Below, one piece after another: positions 34,043 to 41,404 of a DNA stretch of 41,616 nt. The translations under genes and the position numbers were made by a program. Source of the stretch: an uncultured Clostridia bacterium (GTDB lineage: Bacteria; Bacillota; Clostridia; Oscillospirales; Acutalibacteraceae); contig CALBNX010000037.1 in assembly GCA_937896885.1 (NCBI GenBank), positions 1 to 41,616 of the forward strand. The letters run 5' to 3'. Positions within the stretch are counted from its first letter, which is position 1; each line of letters starts with the position of its first letter. The notes below the pieces were generated by a model. That model ran no database searches. It worked only from the letters and a program-made list of their open reading frames with translations, and had not been told where the DNA came from.

Positions 34043-34516
34043 TTATTTCTCCAACCTTTCTAATATTTTCACAAACGAACTATCTTCAATTCCCTCTGCA
34101 AAAGAAGCATCGACACAATGAATTGTGAAATAATCATCTTCTAACTCAGCGGTAATTGTGCCGGGGGTGAGTGTAATTGAGTTTGCAAGAAGCACTCTTG
34201 CCACATTTGTTTTAAGTGGAATCTTAACTTTTATCATTACAGGGTGAATTTCTGCTTTTTTACTTGTAACGATTTTCATCATCTGGAAGTTTGCAATAAT
34301 TATTTCTTTTATGAGAATAAAGAAATATGCTAATAAAACAGGCGCTTTTTTAAACCAACGAAGTTCAGATTTTAATGTGTATCCCAATGCTTTGTTTGCA
34401 AAGAAATATGCAAAAACAGCAACTGCTACACCTACTACACAAACCTGAACCATACCTGTGTCAGCAGAGAAACGACCATTTAAAACAATCCATAATAAAA
34501 ACAAAAGAATTATCAT
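34043..34516 (-). CDS. mrpE: Cation/proton antiporter subunit E (MrpE/MbhA)
   Basis: 157 residues. Three N-terminal hydrophobic segments, then a soluble domain with NVARVLLANSITLTPGTITAELEDDYFTIHCVD, the MrpE hallmark (LLANSITLTPGT). It is the first gene of the ten-gene antiporter operon, with AAAGGAGA ahead of ATG 34516. Confidence 0.95.
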   Translation of the reverse strand: MIILLFLLWIVLNGRFSADTGMVQVCVVGVAVAVFAYFFANKALGYTLKSELRWFKKAPVLLAYFFILIKEIIIANFQMMKIVTSKKAEIHPVMIKVKIPLKTNVARVLLANSITLTPGTITAELEDDYFTIHCVDASFAEGIEDSSFVKILERLEK

Positions 34517-34570
34517 AAAAATATTCTCCTTTGAGAAGCCATATAAATAGGTATATATAATACCAGTTAA

Positions 34571-34599
34571 AAGATACTACTTTGCAACTATAAAGTCAA
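34571..34599 (-). promoter_or_regulatory. Candidate promoter of the antiporter operon
   Basis: Minus strand: TTGACT (34599-34594), 17 bp spacer, TATCTT (34576-34571), about 55 bases before the mrpE start. The -10 box is imperfect; a TATTAT further down at about 34560 is an alternative without a good -35. It faces away from the rnf promoter. Confidence 0.4.
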
Positions 34600-34679
34600 T
34601 CGCAATTTTGCCGATTTTATTAAACGACAAAAAGCAAATTTTTAACAGATTTACCAACAAAAGAATAGCGTTAAATTTA

Positions 34680-34768
34680 TTGACAGAAATCGATAAGAAA
34701 TATATAATAACAAGTAATAATGAAGTATTATGCAGAATTATGTCTTTTGGTTTTTTAGTTACCAAAAA
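34680..34768 (+). promoter_or_regulatory. rnf operon promoter with leader hairpin
   Basis: TTGACA (34680-34685), 17 bp spacer, TATAAT (34703-34708): both boxes match the sigma-A consensus completely. The start point near 34715 gives a leader of about 100 bases. The leader holds a hairpin, TTTTGGT (34745-34751) and ACCAAAA (34761-34767) with a 9-base loop, without a terminating T-run. The rest of the 34517-34814 gap is AT-rich and shows no gene. Confidence 0.8.
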
Positions 34769-34814
34769 ATGTATTCTTTGTTTTGATACGAAAAATGAAA
34801 GGTAGGTCAAAAAA

Positions 34815-36128
34815 ATGGCTTTTTCTCTCAAAGGTATCCATGTACCTCACAGAAAAAACACAGCTGATATGTCTGCTATAAGAATGCCTGCTCCAAAGAC
34901 AGTTACACTTCTTACAGCAATGCATATTGGTAAGCCTGCAAAACCAGTTGTTAAAGCAGGTGACCAGGTTTTCGTGGGAACATTAGTTGCCGAACAAGAT
35001 GGTTTCATCTCTTCACCTGTTTATTCGAGTGTGTCAGGTACAGTTAAGAGCGTTGCAGATACTCTCTTGTCAAATGGTAAAACTGCTCCTGCAATCACTA
35101 TTGAATCAGACGGAGAAATGACACCTGACGAATCAATCGCAGTACCACAAGTTAACAGTAAAGAAGATTTTATCGAAGCAGTTAAAAAGAGTGGTATCAT
35201 CGGTTTGGGTGGCGCAGGGTTCCCAACTCATGTTAAGTTCACAACAGATAAGAAAATTGATGCTCTCATAATCAATGGCGCAGAATGTGAGCCATATATT
35301 ACAAGTGACTCTGTAACAATGGTTGATAGAGCAGACGATATTTTGTTAGCAATCCAGACTGCTGATAAATGTTTTAATTTTGATAAGGTTATAATCGGCA
35401 TTGAAAAAAATAAATCATCAGCTATTGCAAAAATGAAAGAGATTTCAGCTAAGAATAGCAAAATTCAGGTTAAAGTTCTTCCATCAATTTATCCACAGGG
35501 TGGCGAAAAAGTCCTCGTTTATCACACTGTTGGTAGAATAATCGCAGCTGGTCAGCTTCCTGCAGATGTTGGTTGTATCGTATGCAATTCAACAACAATG
35601 GCAAATATCGGTAAATATTTACAAACAGGTATGCCACTTGTTGAAAAGACAATTACAGTTGACGGTGGCGCAGTTAAAGAGCCAAAGAATGTAATCGTAG
35701 CAGTTGGTACTCCAATTGGTGAAGTGTTTGACTTCTGTGGTGGATTTAATTGTGAGCCTGAAAAGGTTGTCTATGGTGGACCAATGATGGGTATAGCAGT
35801 GCCTGACCTTACAGTGCCAGTGCTTAAACAGACAAATGCGATTATAGCATTCAACAAAAAAGAAATAAAAACAGAAAAAACAACAGCTTGCATTAAGTGT
35901 GGCAAGTGCACAAATCACTGCCCATTCGGCATCAATCCTGCCGCTATTGCAAAAGCATATAACAATAAAGATGTTGAATTGCTTGAAAAACTTGGCACAG
36001 ATATCTGTATGCTTTGCGGTTGTTGTGCATATGTTTGTCCTGCAAAACGTCCTTTGGTTGCAACAAACCGTTTAGCAAAGGATTTGTTGGCAACAGAACG
36101 TGCAAAGAAAAAGGAGGGTAATGCGTAA
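34815..36128 (+). CDS. rnfC: Rnf complex subunit RnfC
   Basis: 437 residues. The N-terminal barrel-sandwich part has GIHVPHRKNTADMSAIRMP and VKAGDQVFVGTLVAEQDGFISSPV; the NADH/FMN domain carries GIIGLGGAGFPTHVKF and NGAECEPYITSDS. Two [4Fe-4S] sites follow at about 365-415: CIKCGKCTNHCP and CMLCGCCAYVCP. RnfC is the cytoplasmic NADH-side subunit. The ribosome site AAAGGTAGGT precedes ATG 34815. First gene of rnfCDGEAB; its stop shares a base with the rnfD start. Confidence 0.97.
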   Translation: MAFSLKGIHVPHRKNTADMSAIRMPAPKTVTLLTAMHIGKPAKPVVKAGDQVFVGTLVAEQDGFISSPVYSSVSGTVKSVADTLLSNGKTAPAITIESDGEMTPDESIAVPQVNSKEDFIEAVKKSGIIGLGGAGFPTHVKFTTDKKIDALIINGAECEPYITSDSVTMVDRADDILLAIQTADKCFNFDKVIIGIEKNKSSAIAKMKEISAKNSKIQVKVLPSIYPQGGEKVLVYHTVGRIIAAGQLPADVGCIVCNSTTMANIGKYLQTGMPLVEKTITVDGGAVKEPKNVIVAVGTPIGEVFDFCGGFNCEPEKVVYGGPMMGIAVPDLTVPVLKQTNAIIAFNKKEIKTEKTTACIKCGKCTNHCPFGINPAAIAKAYNNKDVELLEKLGTDICMLCGCCAYVCPAKRPLVATNRLAKDLLATERAKKKEGNA

Positions 36129-37054
36129 TGGAAAACAAACTTCATATTTCATTGTCTCCACATATTCGTAGCAATAACTCAACAATGAGAACAATGCTTA
36201 ATGTTATTATTGCACTTGTTCCTGCATCAATTGCGGCAGTTATTCTTTTCGGAATTCCTGCATTACTTGTTATCGCAGTTTGCGTTATTTCAGCAGTAGC
36301 AGGTGAAGCACTCTTTAACTTAGCAGTTAAAAAAGAGCAGACAGTTGGCGATTTAAGTGCAGTTGTTACTGGTTTGATTTTAGCACTTAATCTTCCTGCA
36401 AATATTCCATTGTGGCAAGCAGCAGTTGGTTCACTTTTCGCAATCATTATTGTAAAAGGAATCTTCGGCGGTCTTGGTAAGAATATCGTTAACCCTGCAA
36501 TCGCAGCTCGTGTGTTTATGCTTATCGCATTCGGCTCAATGACGGCATCAGTTTTCCCAGAAGGGATGGACTCGGTATCAGGTGCAACTCCACTTGCAGA
36601 CCTTGCAAATGATAAAACTGTTGACCTTATGGATTTGTTCCTTGGCAAATGCGGTGGCGCTCTTGGTGAAACTTGCGCGTTGGCACTTCTTATCGGTGGC
36701 ATTTATCTTATCGTGCGTAAGGTTATCACATGGCATATTCCAGTTGCATTTATCGGCACAACATTCCTCTTTACATTGGCACTTGAAGGTGGCAATGTTG
36801 AAACAACACTCGCTTGGGTGCTTTCAGGTGGACTCATACTTGGTGCTTTCTTTATGGCAACTGATTATGTTACATCACCAAGCACAGCAAAGGGCAAGCT
36901 TATCTTCGGTATCGGCGCAGGTGTAATCACAGTGCTTATCCGTTTCTTCGGTGGATATCCAGAAGGTGTATCCTTCGCAATTCTTCTTATGAACATTGTA
37001 AATCCTTACATAGATTCATTAACAGCTAGAAAATTGTTTGGAGGTAAGAAATAA
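36128..37054 (+). CDS. rnfD: Rnf complex subunit RnfD
   Basis: 308 residues with about nine or ten membrane helices. The covalent FMN site DSVSGATPLADL is present (Thr154 in SGAT 151-154). GLGKNIVNPAIAARVFML and DYVTSPSTAKGKLIFGIGAGV are family segments. It carries a flavin on the outer side and helps move the coupling ion. AAAAGGAGGG at the end of rnfC is its ribosome site. One-base overlaps on both sides. Confidence 0.96.
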   Translation: MENKLHISLSPHIRSNNSTMRTMLNVIIALVPASIAAVILFGIPALLVIAVCVISAVAGEALFNLAVKKEQTVGDLSAVVTGLILALNLPANIPLWQAAVGSLFAIIIVKGIFGGLGKNIVNPAIAARVFMLIAFGSMTASVFPEGMDSVSGATPLADLANDKTVDLMDLFLGKCGGALGETCALALLIGGIYLIVRKVITWHIPVAFIGTTFLFTLALEGGNVETTLAWVLSGGLILGAFFMATDYVTSPSTAKGKLIFGIGAGVITVLIRFFGGYPEGVSFAILLMNIVNPYIDSLTARKLFGGKK

Positions 37055-38238
37055 TGAAGAACTACATTAGAAGTATTATCTCTCTCACAGTAATTTTTGC
37101 AGTAGTAGTAGTTGCTCTTGCAGCAACAAATACTGTAACAGCACCAATCATTGAAAAAAATGCAGGTGCAGCAGCAAATGAAGCGTTACTTGTTGTAATG
37201 CCAGATGGTGGCGACTTCACAGCTGCCGATTTAACACAATACACACTTCCTGAATCAGTGCTTGAAGCATTCACAGCTTCAAACGGTGGTGCAGTAGTAA
37301 AACTTACAGCAACAGGCTATGGTCCTGATATGATTATTATGTGTGGCGTTGACGCCAACGGTAATGTAACAGGTGCTGTCTGTCTTTCAAGTAATGAAAC
37401 ACTTGGCGTTGAAAAGACTTATGGCGACACAGTAAAAGGCGCAACAATAGACACTATTGACGGCATTGCAACTGTTTCAGGCGCAACAATGACAACAGGT
37501 GCATATAAGAGTGCAGTTAAAGATGCAATCAATACTGCAACTATCCTTGGTGGTGGTAGTGCAGATATCCGTTCAGATGAAGAAATCCTTGCAGATAATC
37601 TTAACACAGCACTTCCAACAGGTGAAGGCAAGTTTACAGAAGTATTTATCTGTGAAAAACTTGAAAATGTATCTGCAATTTATGAAGCAGAAAACGGTGC
37701 AGGCTTTGTTTATGTAACAAAAACAGGTGAAGAAGAAATCTTCGTTGGTGTTGACGCTAATGGCGCAGTAGTTTCAGAAGCAACAGACGATGTTAAAGCA
37801 ACTGTTGAGAAAGCTGCAAAGATTATGCTTAAATCAACGCTTAAAGAAGTTGATATTACAAAATATGCTGATATGCCATCAAATGTAGATAAGGCATATA
37901 AGACAAAGAGTGGTAACTATGTTCTTGAAATCCATGCATCAGGTTTCGGTATCAATGGTGACCATTACTACAACCCATCAGGCGAATATATCTATATCAA
38001 ACTTGCTTTGACAAAAGATGGTGAAATCATCAGTTGTCAGACAACAAAACAGTCAGAAACTGATGGTGTAGGTTCAATTTGTGCAGACAAAGAATTCAGT
38101 GCGCAATATGTTGGTAAGAATGAATCAACATATAAGGATATCGATATCGTAGCAGGTGTAACACTCACAACTCAGGGCTACAGAAATGGTATTGGTAAAG
38201 CAATTGAAGCAGTTAAGATTATGGAAGGAGTGGCTTAA
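37054..38238 (+). CDS. rnfG: RnfG with tandem FMN-binding domains
   Basis: 394 residues, roughly twice the usual RnfG length of about 190-210. An N-terminal membrane helix (about 7-24) anchors it outside the membrane. The first FMN-binding domain ends with the covalent attachment motif IATVSGATMTTGAY (Thr145). A degenerate middle stretch (about 190-260, FVGVDANGAVVSEAT) leads to a second domain with HASGFGING, DGEIISCQTTKQSETDGVG and DIVAGVTLTTQGY (AGVT at 367-370 in place of SGAT, Thr kept). So one or two flavins may be attached by ApbE, which is not in the window. Position between rnfD and rnfE identifies it. Confidence 0.9.
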   Translation: MKNYIRSIISLTVIFAVVVVALAATNTVTAPIIEKNAGAAANEALLVVMPDGGDFTAADLTQYTLPESVLEAFTASNGGAVVKLTATGYGPDMIIMCGVDANGNVTGAVCLSSNETLGVEKTYGDTVKGATIDTIDGIATVSGATMTTGAYKSAVKDAINTATILGGGSADIRSDEEILADNLNTALPTGEGKFTEVFICEKLENVSAIYEAENGAGFVYVTKTGEEEIFVGVDANGAVVSEATDDVKATVEKAAKIMLKSTLKEVDITKYADMPSNVDKAYKTKSGNYVLEIHASGFGINGDHYYNPSGEYIYIKLALTKDGEIISCQTTKQSETDGVGSICADKEFSAQYVGKNESTYKDIDIVAGVTLTTQGYRNGIGKAIEAVKIMEGVA

Positions 38239-38240
38239 TA

Positions 38241-38936
38241 ATGAGTAAACAAAATAATATGTCAATTCTCTTAAAAGGTCTTCTCCGTGAAAACCCAGTT
38301 TTCGTGCTTATTCTTGGCACTTGTCCAACACTTGCCACTACAACAACAGTTGACGGTGCATTTGGTATGGGTCTTGCAACAATGGCAGTTTTAATCTGCT
38401 CAAACATTGTTATTTCATTATTACGTAAATTTATTCCAGATACAGTAAGAATTCCTTGCTATATCGTTGTTATCGCAGGTTTCGTAACAATCGTTCAGAT
38501 GCTCATTCAGGCATTTATTCCTGATTTGTATGAAACCTTGGGTGTTTACCTTGCACTTATTACTGTTAACTGCATTATCTTAGGCCGTGCAGAAATGTTT
38601 GCAGGTAAAAACACAGTTGGAAAATCAGCACTTGATGGTATCGGCATGGGTATCGGCTTCACAATAGCTCTTCTCTCTATGGCAATTATCCGTGAAGTTC
38701 TCGGTGCAGGTTCATTTGCAGGTAACGAGATTCCATTCCTTGTTGAAAATGGTTTGACAATCAGTTTCCTCGCAAAAGCTCCAGGCGGACTTTTAGTTTA
38801 TGGTCTTCTTATTGCAGTTGTTAATAAGATTACAAAGGGTAAACTCATCAAGAAAAAAGAATTCGGTTGCGAAGGCTGTCCATCAGCGGCATCTTGCAAC
38901 GGTGGTTGTGCAGAAACAGTAAAGGAGGGCGAATAA
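38241..38936 (+). CDS. rnfE: RnfE with Cys-rich C-terminal tail
   Basis: 231 residues, six membrane helices. LLRENPVFVLILGTCPTLATTTT and YLALITVNCIILGRAEMFA hold the two conserved Cys residues thought to bind the intramembrane Fe-S centre shared with RnfA. The last 25 residues add a soluble tail with Cys210, Cys213, Cys219 and Cys223 (CxxCx5Cx3C), which could bind a metal or an extra Fe-S cluster. It follows rnfG by two bases. Confidence 0.95.
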   Translation: MSKQNNMSILLKGLLRENPVFVLILGTCPTLATTTTVDGAFGMGLATMAVLICSNIVISLLRKFIPDTVRIPCYIVVIAGFVTIVQMLIQAFIPDLYETLGVYLALITVNCIILGRAEMFAGKNTVGKSALDGIGMGIGFTIALLSMAIIREVLGAGSFAGNEIPFLVENGLTISFLAKAPGGLLVYGLLIAVVNKITKGKLIKKKEFGCEGCPSAASCNGGCAETVKEGE

Positions 38937-38937
38937 G

Positions 38938-39534
38938 ATGGATGTTAAAGCATTGATTATTATTTTGATGTCATCTGTTTTGGTTGATAACTATGTTCTC
39001 AATCGTTTCCTTGGTATTTGCCCATTCCTTGGCGTATCAAAGAAAGTTAATCAGTCAGTTGGTATGGGTATTGCAGTTATCTTCGTTATGCTCGTAGCAA
39101 CAGCAGTTACATGGCCTATTCAGACATTCATTCTTAATGAATTTGGACTTGGCTATTTACAGACAATCGTATTCATTCTTGTTATTGCTTCGCTTGTTCA
39201 GTTTATTGAGATTTTCTTGAAGAAGACTATTCCTGCTCTTCACCAGAGCCTTGGCGTATATCTTCCACTTATCACAACAAACTGTGCAGTTCTTGGTGTA
39301 ACAATCAACAACATTACAGATGGATACAACTTTATCGAATCAATGGTAAGCTCACTTGGTTGCGGACTTGGATTCTTGCTTGCAATGGTACTCTTCTCAG
39401 GTATGCGTTCACGCATTGAAGAGAGTGATGTTCCTGAAAGTTTCAAGGGTCTTCCTGTAACACTCGTAGCAGCATCTTTCATTTCAATGGCATTCTTCGG
39501 CTTTGCCGGAATCGTTGAAAACATTCTTGCATAA
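38938..39534 (+). CDS. rnfA: Rnf complex subunit RnfA
   Basis: 198 residues, six membrane helices. DNYVLNRFLGICPFLGVSK and LPLITTNCAVLGVTI carry the two conserved Cys residues; the protein is homologous to RnfE and NqrE with opposite topology. AAGGAGGG before ATG 38938 is a strong ribosome site. The gene starts one base after the rnfE stop. Confidence 0.97.
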   Translation: MDVKALIIILMSSVLVDNYVLNRFLGICPFLGVSKKVNQSVGMGIAVIFVMLVATAVTWPIQTFILNEFGLGYLQTIVFILVIASLVQFIEIFLKKTIPALHQSLGVYLPLITTNCAVLGVTINNITDGYNFIESMVSSLGCGLGFLLAMVLFSGMRSRIEESDVPESFKGLPVTLVAASFISMAFFGFAGIVENILA

Positions 39535-39551
39535 GGGAGGGCGAATAGATT

Positions 39552-40361
39552 ATGAATATTTTAATAGCTCTTCTTGTTGCAGTTGTAATTGGCCTTTTAG
39601 CAGGTGTTATGCTTGCGTTGGCATCTCACTTCTTTAAAGTAGAAGAAAACGAAACAGTTAAAGCAGTTCGTGAATGTCTTCCGGGTGCTAATTGTGGTGC
39701 TTGTGGATTTGCAGGTTGTGACGCTTATGCTGATGCAGTAGCAAATGGAAAAGCAGAAGCAAACCTTTGCATCCCAGGTGGTCCAGACGTTGCAGGTCAG
39801 CTTTCAGCAGTTTTGGGTGTTGAAGTTAGTGTTGAAGCACCAAAGGTTGCTTATGTAAATTGTAGTGGTGACTGCTCAGCAGTAGCACAGAAAGTCGTTT
39901 ATGAAGGACTTCAAAGCTGTAAAGCAGCAGCAATGGTTTATGGCGGTCCATTTTCTTGTAAATTCGGTTGTATCGGTCTTGGTGACTGTGTAGCAGAATG
40001 TCCTGTTGGCGCAATTTCTGTTAAAGATACTCTTGCAAGAATTGACCCAAAAACTTGTATAGCTTGTGGCAAATGTGTTAAAACTTGTCCTAAGGGAGTT
40101 ATCTCTCTTGTTGGTGAAGATGTTGTTGTTGCAGTTGCTTGTAGCAATAAAGAAAAGGGCGCAGTTGCTCGTAAAAACTGTATGAACGCTTGTCTTGGTT
40201 GTAAAAAGTGTGAAAAGACTTGTGAACACGATGCAATCAAGGTTGTTGACAACCTTGCAGTTATTGATTACGCTAAATGCGAAGACTGTGGTAAGTGCGC
40301 AGAGGTTTGTCCAACAGGTCGTTTGAAAATCGTTGATATGAAAAACGGAGTAATTGGTTGA
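39552..40361 (+). CDS. rnfB: Rnf complex subunit RnfB, multi-cluster ferredoxin type
   Basis: 269 residues. One N-terminal membrane helix (about 3-25), a four-Cys cluster domain (Cys48, 51, 56, 73 in PGANCGACGFAGCDAY), then an extended ferredoxin-like region: CKFGCIGLGDCVAECP, CIACGKCVKTCP, NACLGCKKCEKTCE and CEDCGKCAEVCP. That gives about five or six possible [4Fe-4S] clusters, as in other clostridial RnfB. It is the entry point for electrons from reduced ferredoxin. GGGAGGGCG precedes ATG 39552. Confidence 0.96.
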   Translation: MNILIALLVAVVIGLLAGVMLALASHFFKVEENETVKAVRECLPGANCGACGFAGCDAYADAVANGKAEANLCIPGGPDVAGQLSAVLGVEVSVEAPKVAYVNCSGDCSAVAQKVVYEGLQSCKAAAMVYGGPFSCKFGCIGLGDCVAECPVGAISVKDTLARIDPKTCIACGKCVKTCPKGVISLVGEDVVVAVACSNKEKGAVARKNCMNACLGCKKCEKTCEHDAIKVVDNLAVIDYAKCEDCGKCAEVCPTGRLKIVDMKNGVIG

Positions 40362-40365
40362 TTTT

Positions 40366-40767
40366 ATGAAGAATAATAATTCTCAAAAAAATCAAAAATT
40401 AAGAAATGATATAATCCTTGCCGTCGTTATAGTTCTTATAGCGGCGGCGGGGCTTTTGCTTTTCATCTTTAATCGTGAGCAAGGCTCAACTGTTTCTGTT
40501 AAGATTGATGGTCAAGAAATAGCATCATATCCACTTTCTGAAAACAGAGAATTTCCAATAAAAACAGGGGATAATGATGAGCATATCAATGTTCTTGTTA
40601 TAAAAGACGGTAAAGCATCAATCAGTGAAGCTGATTGTCCTGATAAAATCTGTGTTGAGACAAGGGCAGTGTCCTATGTGGGTGAAACTGTTGTTTGTCT
40701 TCCACACAAGCTTGTAATTGAAATTACAAATCAAAACGCTGACGGTGGCATTGATGTTGCCGTTTAG
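40366..40767 (+). CDS. NusG domain II-containing membrane protein
   Basis: About 133 residues. A basic N-terminus and one membrane helix (about 17-36, IILAVVIVLIAAAGLLLFIF) precede a small extracytoplasmic beta domain with SEADCPDKICVETRAV and ETVVCLPHKLVIEI, the Cys and CLPHKL marks of stand-alone NusG domain II proteins. This is not transcription factor NusG. ATG 40366 lies 4 bases after the rnfB stop; an in-frame TTG at 40354 would overlap rnfB and is only 3 bases from the GGAG. Such genes often accompany Rnf and extracellular flavinylation genes; the precise role is unknown. Confidence 0.85.
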   Translation: MKNNNSQKNQKLRNDIILAVVIVLIAAAGLLLFIFNREQGSTVSVKIDGQEIASYPLSENREFPIKTGDNDEHINVLVIKDGKASISEADCPDKICVETRAVSYVGETVVCLPHKLVIEITNQNADGGIDVAV

Positions 40768-40776
40768 GAGTAAGCT

Positions 40777-41280
40777 ATGAAAAAAGATATAAGAAGATAT
40801 GCGGTGTTGGGGCTTGTTACTGCTGTAGCACTGGTTTTATCTTATGTTGAAGCGATTTTGCCACCTATCTGGTCAGCAGTACCGGGTATCAAAATCGGAC
40901 TTCCCAATATAATAATAATTTTCATACTTTATAAAACTGGTCTTAAAGATGCTATAACGGTTTCTGCAATCAGACTTTTCTTGGTTGCATTGTTATTCGG
41001 TAACGCTATGACATTGATTTATAGTACAGCAGGGGCTGTGTTAAGTCTTGCACTGATGACACTTTGCAAAAAGGTGAATTTGTTCTCAATGGTTGGTGTT
41101 AGCATCGTTGGTGGTGTTGCTCATAATCTGGGGCAAATCCTTGTTGCAATGGCAATTTTTGAAACCAGCCAAATCGGATATTATATGTTGGTTTTGTCTA
41201 TTACAGGTACAGTTGCAGGCGTTTTTGTTGGATTGGTAGCATCAATTATTTTAAAGCGTTTTGAAAAAATTAAATTATAA
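40777..41280 (+). CDS. Gx transporter family protein (heptaprenyl diphosphate synthase component I-like)
   Basis: 167 residues, about five or six membrane helices. SYVEAILPPIWSAVPGIKIGLPN, AIRLFLVALLFGNAMTLIYS and GGVAHNLGQILVA are typical of the Gx transporter family, which resembles ECF S components. It follows the NusG domain II gene by 9 bases and ends the rnf transcript before a terminator. By context it may supply a flavin precursor or quinone-related compound; the old name as a prenyl synthase subunit is probably misleading. Confidence 0.85.
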   Translation: MKKDIRRYAVLGLVTAVALVLSYVEAILPPIWSAVPGIKIGLPNIIIIFILYKTGLKDAITVSAIRLFLVALLFGNAMTLIYSTAGAVLSLALMTLCKKVNLFSMVGVSIVGGVAHNLGQILVAMAIFETSQIGYYMLVLSITGTVAGVFVGLVASIILKRFEKIKL

Positions 41281-41289
41281 CAAAGTTGT

Positions 41290-41331
41290 AATAGTTTCTG
41301 CTGACAATACTGTTGACAGAAACTATTTTTT
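41290..41331 (+). terminator. Terminator of the rnf transcript
   Basis: 11 bp perfect stem (AATAGTTTCTG and complement, 41290-41300 and 41317-41327) with a 16-base loop, followed by a T-run. It separates the rnf operon from the lipoprotein gene. A small palindrome ATGTGT/ACACAT (41352-41357, 41368-41373) lies in the next gap and may belong to the next promoter. Confidence 0.82.
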
Positions 41332-41404
41332 ATGCAATAATTTACGTGTAAATGTGTGGAAAAATCTACACATATTAAAACACAATTTAAAGGAGAAAAC
41401 ACTT

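Noticed and set aside
25435..34516. Reading the cluster as a nuo (complex I) operon
   Set aside because: No NuoB, C, D, E, F, G, H or I gene is present and MrpE, F, G, which complex I lacks, are clear.
34577..34831. Open frame of 84 codons on the minus strand between the antiporter and rnf operons
   Set aside because: It covers the consensus rnf promoter and the rnfC start, has no ribosome site and its translation is low-complexity hydrophobic.
40366..40767. Transcription antitermination factor NusG
   Set aside because: The NGN and KOW domains are absent and a membrane helix is present; it is a stand-alone NusG domain II protein.
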